Positions 1-9,457 of a stretch of 64,000 bases of DNA are shown here, in pieces. Position 1 is the stretch's first letter. Every line of letters begins with the position of its first letter. The stretch is from [Erwinia] mediterraneensis (lineage in GTDB: Bacteria > Pseudomonadota > Gammaproteobacteria > Enterobacterales > Enterobacteriaceae): NCBI RefSeq assembly GCF_900604315.1, contig NZ_LR026978.1, positions 2,494,325 through 2,558,324 of the forward strand. The letters are read 5' to 3'. A program made the translations under genes and the position numbers. Under the pieces are notes generated by a model. That model searched no databases, was not told where the DNA came from, and worked only from the letters and a program-made list of their open reading frames with translations.

Positions 1-131
1 TGGTGGGTCGCGTCACCAAAGTGGCTGAGACTGGCTATATCGCTATCGCTCTGAACGATACCACTGAAGTAGTGATCAAACGTGATTTCGTGGCTGCCGT
101 TCTGCCGAAAGGTACGATGAAGGCGCTGTAA
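1..131 (+). CDS. yajC: YajC, Sec translocase accessory membrane protein (3' end only)
   Basis: This is the last 42 codons of a gene that enters from the left edge, read in frame from base 3 to the TAA at 129-131. The translation ends in VLPKGTMKAL, the C-terminus I recognise for enterobacterial YajC. The family is a small single-span inner-membrane protein that associates with SecDF and YidC at the SecYEG channel. The part present is the cytoplasmic domain; the membrane segment lies outside the window. Twenty-four bases separate it from secD on the same strand, the usual yajC-secD-secF operon. Identification is firm despite truncation because of sequence and context. Confidence 0.95.
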   Translation, partial: VGRVTKVAETGYIAIALNDTTEVVIKRDFVAAVLPKGTMKAL

Positions 132-155
132 TTTTTCTTCCCTAAGGGAACTGCC

Positions 156-2003
156 GTGTTAAACCGTTATCCTCTGTGGAAGTATCTGATGCTGATCGTC
201 GTACTAGTCGTCGGTCTGCTCTATGCGCTTCCCAACCTCTATGGTGAGGATCCGGCCGTTCAAATCACTGGCGCGCGCGGTGGCGCCGCCAGTGAGCAAA
301 CGTTGGATCAGATCCAGAACGTCTTAAAACAAGAGAATATCCAGAGCAAATCACTGGCACTGGAAAATGGCGCTATCCTGGCGCGTTTTGCCGATACGGA
401 CATTCAGCTGCGTGCCCGTGAAGCAATTTTGCAGGCGCTTGGCGAGAACTACATTGTTGCACTCAACCTGGCACCGGCAACGCCGCGCTGGTTAAGCGCG
501 CTGGCCGCAGAACCCATGAAGCTCGGTCTCGATCTGCGTGGTGGTGTGCACTTCCTGATGGAAGTGGATATGGATACCGCACTGGGCAAGCTGCAGGAAC
601 AAAATGCGGACGGCCTGCGCAGCGATCTGCGTGAGAAAAGCATTCCTTATACCAACGTCAACAAGCTGGATAACTACGGCGTTGAAATCCGTTTTCGTGA
701 TGGCACCCGCCGTGACGATGCCGTCAATTACCTCACTACACGCCATCGCGATCTGGTGATCACCAGCAGCGGCAACAATGCGTTGCGGGCGGTGATGAGC
801 GACGATCGTCTGCGCGAAGCGCGTGAATATGCGGTGCAGCAGAACATCAATATCCTGCGTAACCGCGTCAACCAACTGGGTGTGGCCGAGCCGCTGGTTC
901 AGCGTCAGGGCAGCGATCGTATCGTGGTTGAGCTGCCTGGCATTCAGGATACCGCCCGGGCGAAAGAGATCCTTGGCGCTACCGCCACGCTGGAATTCCG
1001 TCTGGTCAATAGCAGTGTCGATCCCACCGCGGCAGCCAATGGCCGTGTGCCGGGCGATTCTGAAGTGAAGCAGACGCGTGAAGGTCAACCGGTCGTGCTG
1101 TATAAGCGCGTCATTCTTACCGGTGACCACATTACCGATTCCACCTCCAGCATGGATGAATATAACCAGCCGCAGGTGAATATCTCGCTGGATGGCGTGG
1201 GCGGTAATGCCATGTCGAACTTCACTAAAGACAACATCGGTAAGCCGATGGCGACGCTGTTTGTCGAGTACAAAGACAGCGGTAAGAAAGATGCCAATGG
1301 CCGCGCCATCCTGCAGAAGCAGGAAGAGGTGATTAACGTCGCGAATATCCAGTCACGTCTGGGTAACAGCTTCCGTATTACCGGCATCAACAATCCGAAC
1401 GAAGCCCGTCAGCTCTCGCTGCTGCTGCGCGCCGGTGCGTTGATTGCGCCGATTCAGATTGTGGAAGAGCGCACCATTGGCCCGACCATGGGACAACAGA
1501 ACATCAATCAGGGTCTTGAAGCCTGTTTGTGGGGTCTGATTGCCTCTATCGTCTTTATGGTGGTCTGGTATAAGAAATTTGGTGTGATCGCCACTACGGC
1601 GCTGGTCGCTAACCTGGTGCTGATTGTCGGGGTAATGTCGCTGTTACCGGGCGCTACCCTTACCATGCCAGGTATCGCCGGTATCGTGTTGACTCTGGCG
1701 GTAGCGGTCGATGCCAACGTACTGATCAATGAACGTATCAAAGAGGAGCTGAAAAATGGACGCACGGTGCAACAGGCGATCCATGAAGGCTATAAGGGTG
1801 CGTTCTCCAGTATTATCGACGCCAACCTCACCACGCTGATTACCGCGATTATTCTTTACGCGGTGGGTACTGGCTCAATCAAAGGCTTTGCGATCACGAC
1901 CGCTATCGGTGTGGTGACCTCAATGTTTACGGCGATTGTCGGTACGCGTGCCATCGTTAACCTGTTGTATGGCGGCAAACGCATCAACAAGCTGTCTATC
2001 TGA
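156..2003 (+). CDS. secD: Protein translocase subunit SecD
   Basis: SecD (615 residues, the family's normal size) works with SecF in the inner membrane and uses the proton gradient to pull preproteins out on the periplasmic side. The start is GTG, preceded by a purine-rich AAGGGA about 7 bases upstream, as in E. coli. An N-terminal membrane segment (about residues 9-27) is followed by a large periplasmic region. The conserved motif [11 protein letters not shown] lies near residue 125, and a cluster of five membrane helices fills the last 170 residues, including the [16 protein letters not shown] segment with the family's conserved Asp. secF follows 10 bases after the stop. Confidence 0.98.
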   Translation: MLNRYPLWKYLMLIVVLVVGLLYALPNLYGEDPAVQITGARGGAASEQTLDQIQNVLKQENIQSKSLALENGAILARFADTDIQLRAREAILQALGENYIVALNLAPATPRWLSALAAEPMKLGLDLRGGVHFLMEVDMDTALGKLQEQNADGLRSDLREKSIPYTNVNKLDNYGVEIRFRDGTRRDDAVNYLTTRHRDLVITSSGNNALRAVMSDDRLREAREYAVQQNINILRNRVNQLGVAEPLVQRQGSDRIVVELPGIQDTARAKEILGATATLEFRLVNSSVDPTAAANGRVPGDSEVKQTREGQPVVLYKRVILTGDHITDSTSSMDEYNQPQVNISLDGVGGNAMSNFTKDNIGKPMATLFVEYKDSGKKDANGRAILQKQEEVINVANIQSRLGNSFRITGINNPNEARQLSLLLRAGALIAPIQIVEERTIGPTMGQQNINQGLEACLWGLIASIVFMVVWYKKFGVIATTALVANLVLIVGVMSLLPGATLTMPGIAGIVLTLAVAVDANVLINERIKEELKNGRTVQQAIHEGYKGAFSSIIDANLTTLITAIILYAVGTGSIKGFAITTAIGVVTSMFTAIVGTRAIVNLLYGGKRINKLSI

Positions 2004-2013
2004 GGAGTACGTT

Positions 2014-2982
2014 GTGGCACAGCAACATAGCGTTGAACAATTGAACTATGGCCGTAAAGTCCATGACTTTATGCGCTGGGATAAGCTGGCCTTTACCCTG
2101 TCAGGCCTGCTGCTGATCGCTTCGGTGATCATTATGGGCGTGCGCGGTTTTAACTGGGGCCTGGATTTTACTGGCGGTACAGTGATCGAGATTAGCCTGG
2201 AGAAACCGGCCGATCTCGATACGCTGCGCACATCGCTGATGCAGTCCGGCTTTGTTGAGCCGCAGGTGCAGAACTTTGGCAGCAGCCGTGACGTGATGGT
2301 GCGTTTGTCACCGAATGCCGGTAACGCCGGGCAGGAGCTGGGCAACAAGGTGGTTTCGGTGATCAATCAGGCCACCAGCCAGAATGCCAACGTGAAGCGG
2401 ATTGAGTTTGTTGGACCGAGCGTGGGCAGCGATCTGGCGCAGGCGGGCAGCATGGCGCTACTGGTGGCGCTGATCTCCATCCTGATCTATGTCGGCTTCC
2501 GCTTTGAGTGGCGTCTGGCGCTCGGTGCGGTACTGGCGCTGGCGCATGACGTGGTGATTACGCTGGGCATCCTGTCACTGTTCCATGTCGAGATTGACCT
2601 CACCATCATCGCTTCGCTGATGTCAGTGATCGGTTACTCGCTGAACGACAGTATCGTGGTGTCGGACCGTATTCGTGAAAACTTCCGTCGTATCCGTCGT
2701 GGTACGCCGTATGAGATCGTGAACGTGTCGCTGACGCAAACCCTGAGCCGTACCATTATGACCTCGGCAACCACTCTGGTGGTGGTGCTGATGCTGTTCA
2801 TCTTTGGCGGTGAGCTGCTGAAAGGCTTCTCGCTGACCATGTTGATTGGTGTCTCGATCGGTACGGTATCGTCGATCTATGTCGCCTCAGCGCTGGCGCT
2901 GAAGCTGGGCATGAAGCGTGAACATATGCTGGTACAGAAAGTGGAAAAAGAGGGCGCCGATCAGCCTTCGATTCTGCCGTAA
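2014..2982 (+). CDS. secF: Protein translocase subunit SecF
   Basis: SecF, 322 residues, the partner of SecD. I place the start at GTG 2014 ([10 protein letters not shown]), 10 bases after the secD stop and preceded by TGAGGAG. The reading frame is open further upstream, but that part overlaps secD in another frame and has no family similarity. Visible features are an N-terminal membrane helix (about 24-43), the [12 protein letters not shown] motif of the SecD/SecF family near residue 52, and a C-terminal helical bundle with the conserved [20 protein letters not shown] segment. The gene ends the operon, with a hairpin terminator just beyond. Confidence 0.98.
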   Translation: MAQQHSVEQLNYGRKVHDFMRWDKLAFTLSGLLLIASVIIMGVRGFNWGLDFTGGTVIEISLEKPADLDTLRTSLMQSGFVEPQVQNFGSSRDVMVRLSPNAGNAGQELGNKVVSVINQATSQNANVKRIEFVGPSVGSDLAQAGSMALLVALISILIYVGFRFEWRLALGAVLALAHDVVITLGILSLFHVEIDLTIIASLMSVIGYSLNDSIVVSDRIRENFRRIRRGTPYEIVNVSLTQTLSRTIMTSATTLVVVLMLFIFGGELLKGFSLTMLIGVSIGTVSSIYVASALALKLGMKREHMLVQKVEKEGADQPSILP

Positions 2983-3007
2983 CCCGCAGGCAATATGCAG
3001 GAATAAA

Positions 3008-3037
3008 CGGGCTGCCAGTGGGCGGCCCGTTTTTTTA
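3008..3037 (+). terminator. Rho-independent terminator after secF
   Basis: An 8-bp GC-rich stem (GGGCTGCC / GGCGGCCC with one G-T pair, loop AGTG) is followed by seven T residues. It sits 25 bases after the secF stop and abuts the stop codon of yajI on the opposite strand, so it may also slow transcription from that side. Confidence 0.85.
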
Positions 3038-3610
3038 TGGGGCGACTGTGCGCTGCGCACTTTGCGCCGCGGGCAGCGGCTCTACAGCATGCACACGCAC
3101 AAAGCCCAGTTGCTCGGGCGCAATGCCGCTCAGACGTAACGGAACCATCACCGACGACTGGGGCAGCAAGCTGGCGGGGACCTCAATGCGCTGGCTTAAT
3201 GCCTCCGCACTCAGCGGCTTGCCGCTGGCGGGATCCAATTCTCCCCACTGCACCTCGGCACGCAGTGCCGGCAAGGGTGCTTCACCCGCCGCCCGGATAT
3301 TCAGATTGGCGCGCGTGCCGCTCGCTTCGCTTTCAATCTGCGTCAGCGAAAGACGCAGTTCACCCAGCCGGGTTTGCAGCGTCACTGAGTGGCTGGCGGC
3401 AGGCAGCAGCCAGGCACCCTGTGCGGAGTGGCTGTTGAGCAAACTTTGCTGTTCCAGCGCGGCGGCCTGGCGGGTGAGCTGACGCATCTCCTGATTCAGT
3501 TGCTTCACTTCCTGATTCAGCTGTTGCACCTCAGGTGATGCGGGCCTCGTACTGCAACCGCTCAGCGCCAGCAGCGCCAGCGCGACCGGCGGCCAAATCC
3601 TCCTTAGCAT
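3035..3610 (-). CDS. yajI: YajI-like DUF3251 lipoprotein
   Basis: A 191-residue predicted lipoprotein. A short signal peptide ends in the lipobox LSGC with the lipidated cysteine at residue 19. Residue +2 is Ser rather than Asp, which predicts sorting to the outer membrane. A short coiled-coil-like stretch with repeated QLNQE units follows (residues 26-50), then a domain matching what I know of YajI/DUF3251. Its place between secF and nrdR is the E. coli yajI position. The molecular role is unknown. It starts 21 bases after kbp on the same strand, so the two may be co-transcribed. The assignment rests on context plus lipoprotein architecture. Confidence 0.85.
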   Translation of the reverse strand: MLRRIWPPVALALLALSGCSTRPASPEVQQLNQEVKQLNQEMRQLTRQAAALEQQSLLNSHSAQGAWLLPAASHSVTLQTRLGELRLSLTQIESEASGTRANLNIRAAGEAPLPALRAEVQWGELDPASGKPLSAEALSQRIEVPASLLPQSSVMVPLRLSGIAPEQLGFVRVHAVEPLPAAQSAQRTVAP

Positions 3611-3631
3611 GGTGATCTGCCCCCGTGGCCT

Positions 3632-4072
3632 TTATTTGGGAATACGTAACACCTGACCGGGATAGATCTTATCCGGGTGCGTCAGCATCGGCTTGTTCGC
3701 TTCGAAAATCTTGTTGTATTCGTTTGGGGTGCCATAAACCTGTTTAGAAATGGCGCTCAGCGTGTCCCCTTTTTTCACCGTGTAGAATTCCGCTTCCGGC
3801 GCGGTCTGTGCCACCTTAACGTTATCTTCCACTTTGGTGATGCCTGCGATGTTACCGGCCGCCACCAGGATCTTCTCTTTCAGCTCCTGAGAAATGGCAT
3901 CCCCGCTCAGAGTAACGGTATCTCCCTTGACGTCCACATTCACTTTGTCGCTGTCCGGCAGGCCAAGATTATTAATGTGTTCCTGCAGCTTCTTGTTTTT
4001 CTGGTCTTCACCCCCGGTAACTGCATCCCACAGTTTCTCGCCCGCATCTTTAACAAAATTGAACAGACCCAT
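3632..4072 (-). CDS. kbp: Kbp (YgaU), BON-LysM potassium-binding protein
   Basis: A 146-residue protein starting [18 protein letters not shown]. The ATG at 4072 is preceded by AGGAGG at ideal spacing; 19 upstream in-frame codons are not family-like. It has a BON domain (about residues 25-90) and a C-terminal LysM domain (about 95-145, [19 protein letters not shown]). This is the architecture of E. coli YgaU/Kbp, a cytoplasmic K+-binding protein that helps cells grow at high external potassium. In E. coli the gene is elsewhere on the chromosome; here it lies divergent from nrdR and upstream of yajI. The family call is firm; the gene's role here is inferred from E. coli. Confidence 0.93.
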   Translation of the reverse strand: MGLFNFVKDAGEKLWDAVTGGEDQKNKKLQEHINNLGLPDSDKVNVDVKGDTVTLSGDAISQELKEKILVAAGNIAGITKVEDNVKVAQTAPEAEFYTVKKGDTLSAISKQVYGTPNEYNKIFEANKPMLTHPDKIYPGQVLRIPK

Positions 4073-4254
4073 ACTACCTCCTGACTGATTCTTCGGTGAG
4101 TGTGCCGTAACGCACGGCTTTTTAAGCATAGTGCGTTTTGCCGCTTCTTACCCAAAGCGGGAGACGGAACAGGGGAAAGGCAGCGGAAGAGATTTTGTTG
4201 CTTAACAGTTCGCGTTACACTGTATAACCTATTCATCTCGCGTCAGGAAACGTC

Positions 4255-4704
4255 ATGCATTGCCCATTTTGCTCCGCTGTCGACACCAAAGTGATTGATT
4301 CCCGTCTGGTCAGTGAAGGCTCATCGGTGCGGCGACGTCGCCAGTGCCTGGTTTGTCATGAGCGTTTTACCACTTTCGAAGTGGCGGAACTGGTTATGCC
4401 GCGCGTGGTAAAAAGCAATGATGTACGTGAACCTTTCAACGAAGATAAACTGAGTAGTGGCATGATGAAGGCGCTGGAGAAGCGCCCGGTCAGTGCCGAT
4501 GCGGTGGAAAGCGCGGTTAATCATATTAAAACGCAGCTGCGCGCCACTGGCGAACGAGAAATTCCCAGTAAACTTATCGGTAATCTGGTGATGGATGAGC
4601 TGAAAAAGCTCGATAAAGTCGCTTATATCCGTTTCGCCTCGGTGTATCGCAGCTTTGAAGATATCCGGGATTTCGGTGAAGAGATCGCCCGGCTGCAGGA
4701 TTAA
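4255..4704 (+). CDS. nrdR: Transcriptional repressor NrdR
   Basis: NrdR (149 residues) represses ribonucleotide reductase operons in response to ATP and dATP. The N-terminus carries the zinc ribbon MHCPFC...CLVC (Cys 3, 6, 31 and 34) with the arginine run RRRRQ just before the second pair. The rest is an ATP-cone domain (about 49-139). The start ATG follows CAGGAAA. It heads the ribD-ribH-nusB cluster: ribD begins 2 bases after its stop, so the two are translationally close. Length and sequence match the E. coli protein almost throughout. Confidence 0.98.
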   Translation: MHCPFCSAVDTKVIDSRLVSEGSSVRRRRQCLVCHERFTTFEVAELVMPRVVKSNDVREPFNEDKLSSGMMKALEKRPVSADAVESAVNHIKTQLRATGEREIPSKLIGNLVMDELKKLDKVAYIRFASVYRSFEDIRDFGEEIARLQD

Positions 4705-4706
4705 CG

Positions 4707-5813
4707 ATGCAAGATGAACTTTTTATGGCGCGCGCGCTGGAACTGGCGCGGCGCGGTCGTTTTACTACCACACCGAATCCTAATGTCGGCTGTGTGCTGG
4801 TGCGCGACGGCGTTCTGGTGGGGGAGGGCTGGCACCAGCGTGCTGGTGAACCCCATGCGGAAGTGCACGCGCTGCGTATGGCGGGCGAGCAGGCGCGCGG
4901 CGCCACGGCCTATGTGACGCTGGAGCCCTGCAGTCACTTTGGCCGCACGCCCCCCTGTTGCGACGCCCTGATTGCGGCGGGTGTCAGACGGGTAGTCGTC
5001 GCCATGCAGGATCCCAATCCGCAGGTGGCCGGACGCGGGCTGTATCGCCTGCAGCAGGCGGGCCTGGAAGTGAGTCATGGTCTGATGATGGCGGAAGCGG
5101 AAGCGCTTAACCGCGGTTTTCTCAAGCGGATGCGCACCGGGTTCCCCTTTATTCAGCTGAAGCTCGGCGCGTCGCTGGATGGCCGGACGGCGATGGCCAG
5201 CGGCGAGAGTCAGTGGATCACCTCGGGCGCTGCGCGTCGCGATGTACAGCGCTTGCGCGCCCAGAGTTCGGCGATCCTCAGCACCAGTGCCACGGTGCTG
5301 GCGGACGACCCGGCGCTGACGGTGCGCTGGGGCGAACTGGATGATGACGCGCGCGCGCACCTCGACACGGAGACGCAGCTGCGTCAGCCGGTACGGGTGA
5401 TTATTGACAGTCATAACCGCGTCAGCGCGCAGCAGCGTGTTATTCATCAGCCTGGCGAAACCTGGCTGATGCGCCGCACGCCCGATGGCGCCAGCTGGCC
5501 GACGAGCGTGACGCAGATAGCGGTGCCAGAGGTGGCGGGGCGGCTGGATCTGGTGGCGATGATGATGATGCTGGGACAGCGCCAGATAAATAGCCTGTGG
5601 GTTGAGGCGGGCGCTACACTGGCCGGTGCGCTGTTGCGGGCCGGTCTGGTGGATGAACTGATTGTCTATCTGGCACCGAAGCTGCTGGGTAATGCTGCGC
5701 GTGGCCTGTGCGAACTGCCGGCCCTGGCACAACTGGCTGATGCGCCAGAGTTTTCCTTTAGCGATGTACGCCAGGTGGGACCCGACCTGCGTCTGACGCT
5801 GACGCCGCGCTAG
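4707..5813 (+). CDS. ribD: Bifunctional riboflavin biosynthesis deaminase/reductase RibD
   Basis: RibD (368 residues) catalyses two successive steps of riboflavin synthesis: deamination of the pyrimidine intermediate and NADPH reduction of its ribose. The N-terminal cytidine-deaminase-like domain (1-145) has the zinc site H50-A-E52, C75 and C84 (PHAEVHAL, TLEPCSHFGRTPPCC). The C-terminal reductase domain (about 150-365) contains LKLGASLDGRTA and the WVEAGATLAGALL segment. It begins 2 bases after nrdR. A 90-base gap separates it from ribH, the next enzyme but one in the pathway. Confidence 0.98.
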   Translation: MQDELFMARALELARRGRFTTTPNPNVGCVLVRDGVLVGEGWHQRAGEPHAEVHALRMAGEQARGATAYVTLEPCSHFGRTPPCCDALIAAGVRRVVVAMQDPNPQVAGRGLYRLQQAGLEVSHGLMMAEAEALNRGFLKRMRTGFPFIQLKLGASLDGRTAMASGESQWITSGAARRDVQRLRAQSSAILSTSATVLADDPALTVRWGELDDDARAHLDTETQLRQPVRVIIDSHNRVSAQQRVIHQPGETWLMRRTPDGASWPTSVTQIAVPEVAGRLDLVAMMMMLGQRQINSLWVEAGATLAGALLRAGLVDELIVYLAPKLLGNAARGLCELPALAQLADAPEFSFSDVRQVGPDLRLTLTPR

Positions 5814-5903
5814 CGGCACGCCGAAAAGCGAGAGCACGTCGCTAAAGAGTGTGATAGAATCCGCCCCCCTGCGGGGCCATAACAACACCCTGAAAGGATA
5901 AGT

Positions 5904-6374
5904 ATGAAAGTTATCGAAGCTGCTGTTGCCACGCCCGATGCCAATGTTGCCATCGTGATTGCGCGTTTTAACAACTTCATTAATGACAGCCTGCTGGATG
6001 GCGCGATCGATGCGCTGAAACGCATCGGTCAGGTGAAAGATGAAAATATCACCGTCGTCTGGGTTCCGGGTGCGTACGAACTGCCGCTGGCCGCACGCGC
6101 GCTGGCTAAAGGCGGTAAGCATGATGCGGTGATTGCGCTGGGTACCGTTATCCGCGGCGGCACCGCCCACTTCGAATATGTTGCAGGTGAAGCCAGTTCC
6201 GGTATCGCCAGCGTTGCCATGAACAGTGAGATTCCGGTCGCCTTTGGCGTGCTGACCACTGAGAATATCGAGCAGGCCATTGAACGTGCCGGCACGAAGG
6301 CGGGCAACAAAGGTGCCGAAGCGGCTCTCACCGCACTTGAAATGATTAACGTATTGAAAGCCATTAAAGCCTGA
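5904..6374 (+). CDS. ribH: Lumazine synthase (6,7-dimethyl-8-ribityllumazine synthase)
   Basis: This 156-residue enzyme (called RibE in E. coli nomenclature) condenses the pyrimidine product of the RibD branch with dihydroxybutanone phosphate to form lumazine. It assembles as a 60-mer shell in the family. Visible motifs are [15 protein letters not shown] near the N-terminus, [15 protein letters not shown], and the [17 protein letters not shown] loop with the conserved catalytic His. The start ATG follows AAAGGATAAGT. nusB begins 19 bases after the stop, a pairing common in Gram-negative bacteria. Confidence 0.98.
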   Translation: MKVIEAAVATPDANVAIVIARFNNFINDSLLDGAIDALKRIGQVKDENITVVWVPGAYELPLAARALAKGGKHDAVIALGTVIRGGTAHFEYVAGEASSGIASVAMNSEIPVAFGVLTTENIEQAIERAGTKAGNKGAEAALTALEMINVLKAIKA

Positions 6375-6393
6375 TTTTTGTAAGGGGAATTTT

Positions 6394-6813
6394 GTGAAAC
6401 CTGCTGCTCGTCGTCGCGCCCGTGAATGCGCTGTCCAGGCGCTTTACTCCTGGCAGCTGTCCAATAACGATATTGCCGATGTGGAATACCAGTTTCTGGC
6501 GGAACAGGACGTGAAAGACGTCGATATTAGCTATTTCCGTGAACTGCTGACTGGTGTGGCGACTAACAGCGCATACCTTGATGGCCTGATGAAACCTTAC
6601 CTGTCGCGTCAGCTGGAAGAGCTGGGGCAGGTGGAGAAAGCCATTCTGCGCATTTCGCTCTATGAGTTAAGCAAGCGTGATGATGTGCCCTATAAAGTAG
6701 CCATCAACGAAGGTATCGAGCTGGCAAAAGTTTTTGGCGCAGAAGACAGCCATAAATTTGTTAACGGTGTACTGGATAAAGCAGCTCCACAGATTCGACC
6801 AAACAGAAAGTAG
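6394..6813 (+). CDS. nusB: Transcription antitermination factor NusB
   Basis: NusB, 139 residues, an all-helical RNA-binding protein. With NusE (S10) it binds boxA of rRNA leaders and keeps RNA polymerase from terminating. The start is GTG at 6394 behind AAGGGGAA; E. coli nusB also uses GTG. Recognisable segments are [18 protein letters not shown] at the N-terminus and [24 protein letters not shown] near the C-terminus. It ends the rib-nusB unit; a strong hairpin terminator follows, so thiL probably relies on read-through or its own promoter. Confidence 0.98.
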   Translation: MKPAARRRARECAVQALYSWQLSNNDIADVEYQFLAEQDVKDVDISYFRELLTGVATNSAYLDGLMKPYLSRQLEELGQVEKAILRISLYELSKRDDVPYKVAINEGIELAKVFGAEDSHKFVNGVLDKAAPQIRPNRK

Positions 6814-6819
6814 TGCTGA

Positions 6820-6846
6820 AAAAGGCCGGTTCGCCGGCCTTTTTTC
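6820..6846 (+). terminator. Rho-independent terminator after nusB
   Basis: A perfect 8-bp stem AAGGCCGG / CCGGCCTT with the stable tetraloop TTCG is followed by a T run. It lies 8 bases after the nusB stop and 30 bases before the thiL start. Confidence 0.9.
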
Positions 6847-6871
6847 TTTCAGGTTTTAGCGGAACGCAATT

Positions 6872-7849
6872 ATGGCTTGTGGTGAATTTGAACTCATCGC
6901 GCGTTATTTTAATCGTGTAACCAGTTCCCGACGTGATGTGGAAAAAGGGATTGGCGATGACTGCGCGCTGCTGAGGGTGCCAGAGAAACAGACACTGGCC
7001 ATCAGTACCGATACGCTGGTAGAAGGCGTGCATTTCCTGCGGGATATTCATCCTGCCGATCTGGGCTATAAGGCGCTGGCGGTTAACCTGAGCGATCTGG
7101 CCGCGATGGGGGCTGATCCGGCGTGGCTAACCCTGGCGCTGACGCTACCGGAAGTGGACGAAAACTGGCTGCAGGCCTTCAGCGACAGCCTGTTTGAGCT
7201 GCTCGACTATTACGATATGCAGCTGATCGGCGGCGATACCACCCGAGGGCCGCTCAGCATGACGCTGGGGATCCACGGTCTGGTTCCGAATGGTCGTGAG
7301 CTGAAACGATCGGGCGCACGTCCGGGCGACTGGATTTTTGTTACCGGTACGCTGGGAGACAGCGCTGCAGGACTGGCGTTGCTGCAGCATCATATCCGTA
7401 TTCAGGAGCCCGCCGTTCATGAGGCGCTAATCAAGCGTCACCTGCGACCCATGCCGCGCATTTTGCAGGGCCAGGCGTTGCGCAATCTGGCCTCTTCCGC
7501 CATTGACCTCTCTGACGGCTTAATCTCCGACCTGGGACATATCCTTAATGCCAGCCACTGCGGTGCGCGCATTAATCTGGAAGCGCTGCCGCTTTCCTCC
7601 GCGTTACGCGATCACTTTGCCGCAGAGAAAGTAGTGCGCTGGGCGCTGAGCGGGGGAGAGGATTATGAACTCTGCTTTACCGTGCCGGAGATGCATCGTG
7701 GAGCGCTGGATGTCGCTTTAAGTCATCTGGGCGTGCCCTATACTTGTATCGGTCAGATTGCGCCGGAATCGGAAGGGCTTACGCTGCTGGATAACGGCAA
7801 GCCGTTCAGGTTCGATCATAAAGGATTCGATCATTTTGACCTTAGATAA
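6872..7849 (+). CDS. thiL: Thiamine-monophosphate kinase ThiL
   Basis: ThiL (325 residues) phosphorylates thiamine monophosphate to the cofactor thiamine diphosphate. It belongs to the PurM/AIR synthase-like ATP-grasping fold. Motifs seen are GIGDDCALL near residue 27 (Mg2+ ligands), [26 protein letters not shown] and [12 protein letters not shown]. The start ATG has only a weak ribosome site (GCGGAAC). Its last 14 bases overlap pgpA, as the two genes do in E. coli. Confidence 0.98.
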   Translation: MACGEFELIARYFNRVTSSRRDVEKGIGDDCALLRVPEKQTLAISTDTLVEGVHFLRDIHPADLGYKALAVNLSDLAAMGADPAWLTLALTLPEVDENWLQAFSDSLFELLDYYDMQLIGGDTTRGPLSMTLGIHGLVPNGRELKRSGARPGDWIFVTGTLGDSAAGLALLQHHIRIQEPAVHEALIKRHLRPMPRILQGQALRNLASSAIDLSDGLISDLGHILNASHCGARINLEALPLSSALRDHFAAEKVVRWALSGGEDYELCFTVPEMHRGALDVALSHLGVPYTCIGQIAPESEGLTLLDNGKPFRFDHKGFDHFDLR

Positions 7850-8333
7850 AGATATCGCCAAAAGCCGCTTACGTCTGAGCAACCCCTGGCATCTGCTGGC
7901 TACCGGTTTTGGCAGCGGTCTGAGTCCGTTTATCCCGGGAACCGTAGGGTCTCTGGCCGCTATCCCGTTCTGGTGGCTGATGACCTTTTTGCCGCTCCAG
8001 CTTTATTCGCTGCTGGTGCTGGTAGGTATCAGCGTCGGGGTGTACCTGTGCCATCGCACCGCCAAAGATATGGGCGTGCATGATCATGGCAGCATCGTCT
8101 GGGATGAGTTTATCGGCATGTGGATTACCCTGATGGCGATCCCGGCGCTGACCTGGCAGTGGGTAGCGGCCGGTTTTCTGATTTTCCGCATTTTTGATAT
8201 GTGGAAACCCTGGCCGATCCGCTGGTTTGACCGCAACGTGCATGGCGGGATGGGAATTATGGTCGACGACATTATCGCCGGGGTGGTTTCCGCCGGGATT
8301 TTGTACGCCGCCGGGCATTACTGGCTGGTATAA
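7836..8333 (+). CDS. pgpA: Phosphatidylglycerophosphatase A
   Basis: PgpA (about 165 residues) dephosphorylates phosphatidylglycerophosphate in the inner membrane to yield phosphatidylglycerol. I choose TTG 7836 ([10 protein letters not shown]), preceded by AAAGGAT at good spacing and inside the end of thiL. No ATG lies near the point where family similarity begins ([19 protein letters not shown]). Several hydrophobic helices and the conserved [16 protein letters not shown] and [18 protein letters not shown] segments identify it. Upstream in-frame codons inside thiL are not family-like. The uncommon TTG start deserves protein-level confirmation. Confidence 0.95.
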   Translation: MTLDKDIAKSRLRLSNPWHLLATGFGSGLSPFIPGTVGSLAAIPFWWLMTFLPLQLYSLLVLVGISVGVYLCHRTAKDMGVHDHGSIVWDEFIGMWITLMAIPALTWQWVAAGFLIFRIFDMWKPWPIRWFDRNVHGGMGIMVDDIIAGVVSAGILYAAGHYWLV

Positions 8334-8377
8334 CAACCCTGTCCGGCCTGGCGCAACGCCTGACCGGAGCCTGGCCT

Positions 8378-9355
8378 TTATTCGAAACCGACCACCGGGT
8401 GCGGCTGATAAGCCTCTTCAAGCGCAGCGATTTCCGCCGCATCCAGCGTCACCTCAACCGCCTGTACCAGATCCGCCAGCTGTTCTTCCCGTGATGCACC
8501 GATAATCGGTGCAGTTACCGCCGGTTTGCTCAGCATCCAGGCGAGAGCGACTTGGGCGCGGCTGACGCCTTTCTGCTGCGCCAGTTCCGCTACCTGCTCA
8601 GCTATCGCCGCATCGTTCTCTTCGGTATGGCTACTGTAGAGCTTTTTCCCGTACTCATCCGTGGCGGTGCGGGCGGTGCCTTCTCCCCAGGGGCGCGTCA
8701 GGCGTCCGCGCGCCAGAGGGCTCCACGGCAGAACGGCAATATTCTCCGCCATACACAGCGGATGCATCTCACGCTCCTCTTCACGCTGGATCAGGTTATA
8801 TTGATCCTGCATGCTGACAAAGCGCGCCCAGCCATAGCGCTCCTGGGTGTAAATCGCTTTGGCAAACTGCCAGGCGTACATTGATGACGCCCCGATATAA
8901 CGCGCCTTGCCCGCTTTTACCACATCATTCAGCGCTTCCAGCGTCTCTTCCAGCGGCGTTTCATAATCCCAGCGATGAATCTGCAGCAGATCCACATACT
9001 CCATCCCCAGACGGGAGAGACTGTCATCAATGGATTGCAGAATACTGGCGCGTGACAACCCCTGTGACAGGTTGCTCATCGGGAAATAGACTTTGGTAGC
9101 GACTACCACCTCTTCACGCCGCGCGTAATCTTTCAGCGCCCGGCCCACGATCTCTTCGCTGCTGCCATCAGAGTAACTGTTGGCGGTGTCGAAAAAGTTG
9201 ATGCCCGCCTCCAGCGCCTGTTTGATCAGCGGTCGGCTGCGTTCTTCAGGCAGCGTCCAGGCATGACTGCCGCGATCGGGTTGACCAAAGGTCATACAGC
9301 CCAGACAAAGACGGGATACCTGCAGATCGGTTGTGCCTAATTGTACAGTTTTCAT
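8378..9355 (-). CDS. yajO: YajO-type aldo/keto reductase
   Basis: A 325-residue aldo/keto reductase. The family's catalytic tetrad is visible: Asp and Tyr in FFDTANSYSDGSSEE, Lys in VVVATKVYF and His in LLQIHRWDYETP. The C-terminal cofactor site includes TAPIIGASREEQL. E. coli YajO occupies the same place, between pgpA and dxs, and has been linked to formation of 1-deoxyxylulose 5-phosphate or thiamine-related metabolism. That role is known only for E. coli and is inferred here. It is downstream of dxs on the same strand with a gap of about 100 bases, so it may be read with the isoprenoid operon. Confidence 0.92.
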   Translation of the reverse strand: MKTVQLGTTDLQVSRLCLGCMTFGQPDRGSHAWTLPEERSRPLIKQALEAGINFFDTANSYSDGSSEEIVGRALKDYARREEVVVATKVYFPMSNLSQGLSRASILQSIDDSLSRLGMEYVDLLQIHRWDYETPLEETLEALNDVVKAGKARYIGASSMYAWQFAKAIYTQERYGWARFVSMQDQYNLIQREEEREMHPLCMAENIAVLPWSPLARGRLTRPWGEGTARTATDEYGKKLYSSHTEENDAAIAEQVAELAQQKGVSRAQVALAWMLSKPAVTAPIIGASREEQLADLVQAVEVTLDAAEIAALEEAYQPHPVVGFE

Positions 9356-9457
9356 TGTGGCTCCTGCGCGATTCCGGGAATGCTTTCCCGAAGGAAAATG
9401 GTCCCGGTAATCATAGCAGGCTACACACTCCCCGGACGGGGAGTGGGAAGAAAAGGA

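Noticed and set aside
1936..2013. Upstream extension of SecF from ATG 1936
   Set aside because: It lies inside the secD coding sequence in another frame; the GTG at 2014 has a ribosome site and matches the family start.
4701..6170. 489-codon minus-strand frame opposite ribD and ribH
   Set aside because: Antisense shadow of two certain genes in GC-rich DNA; no family resemblance and no ribosome site.
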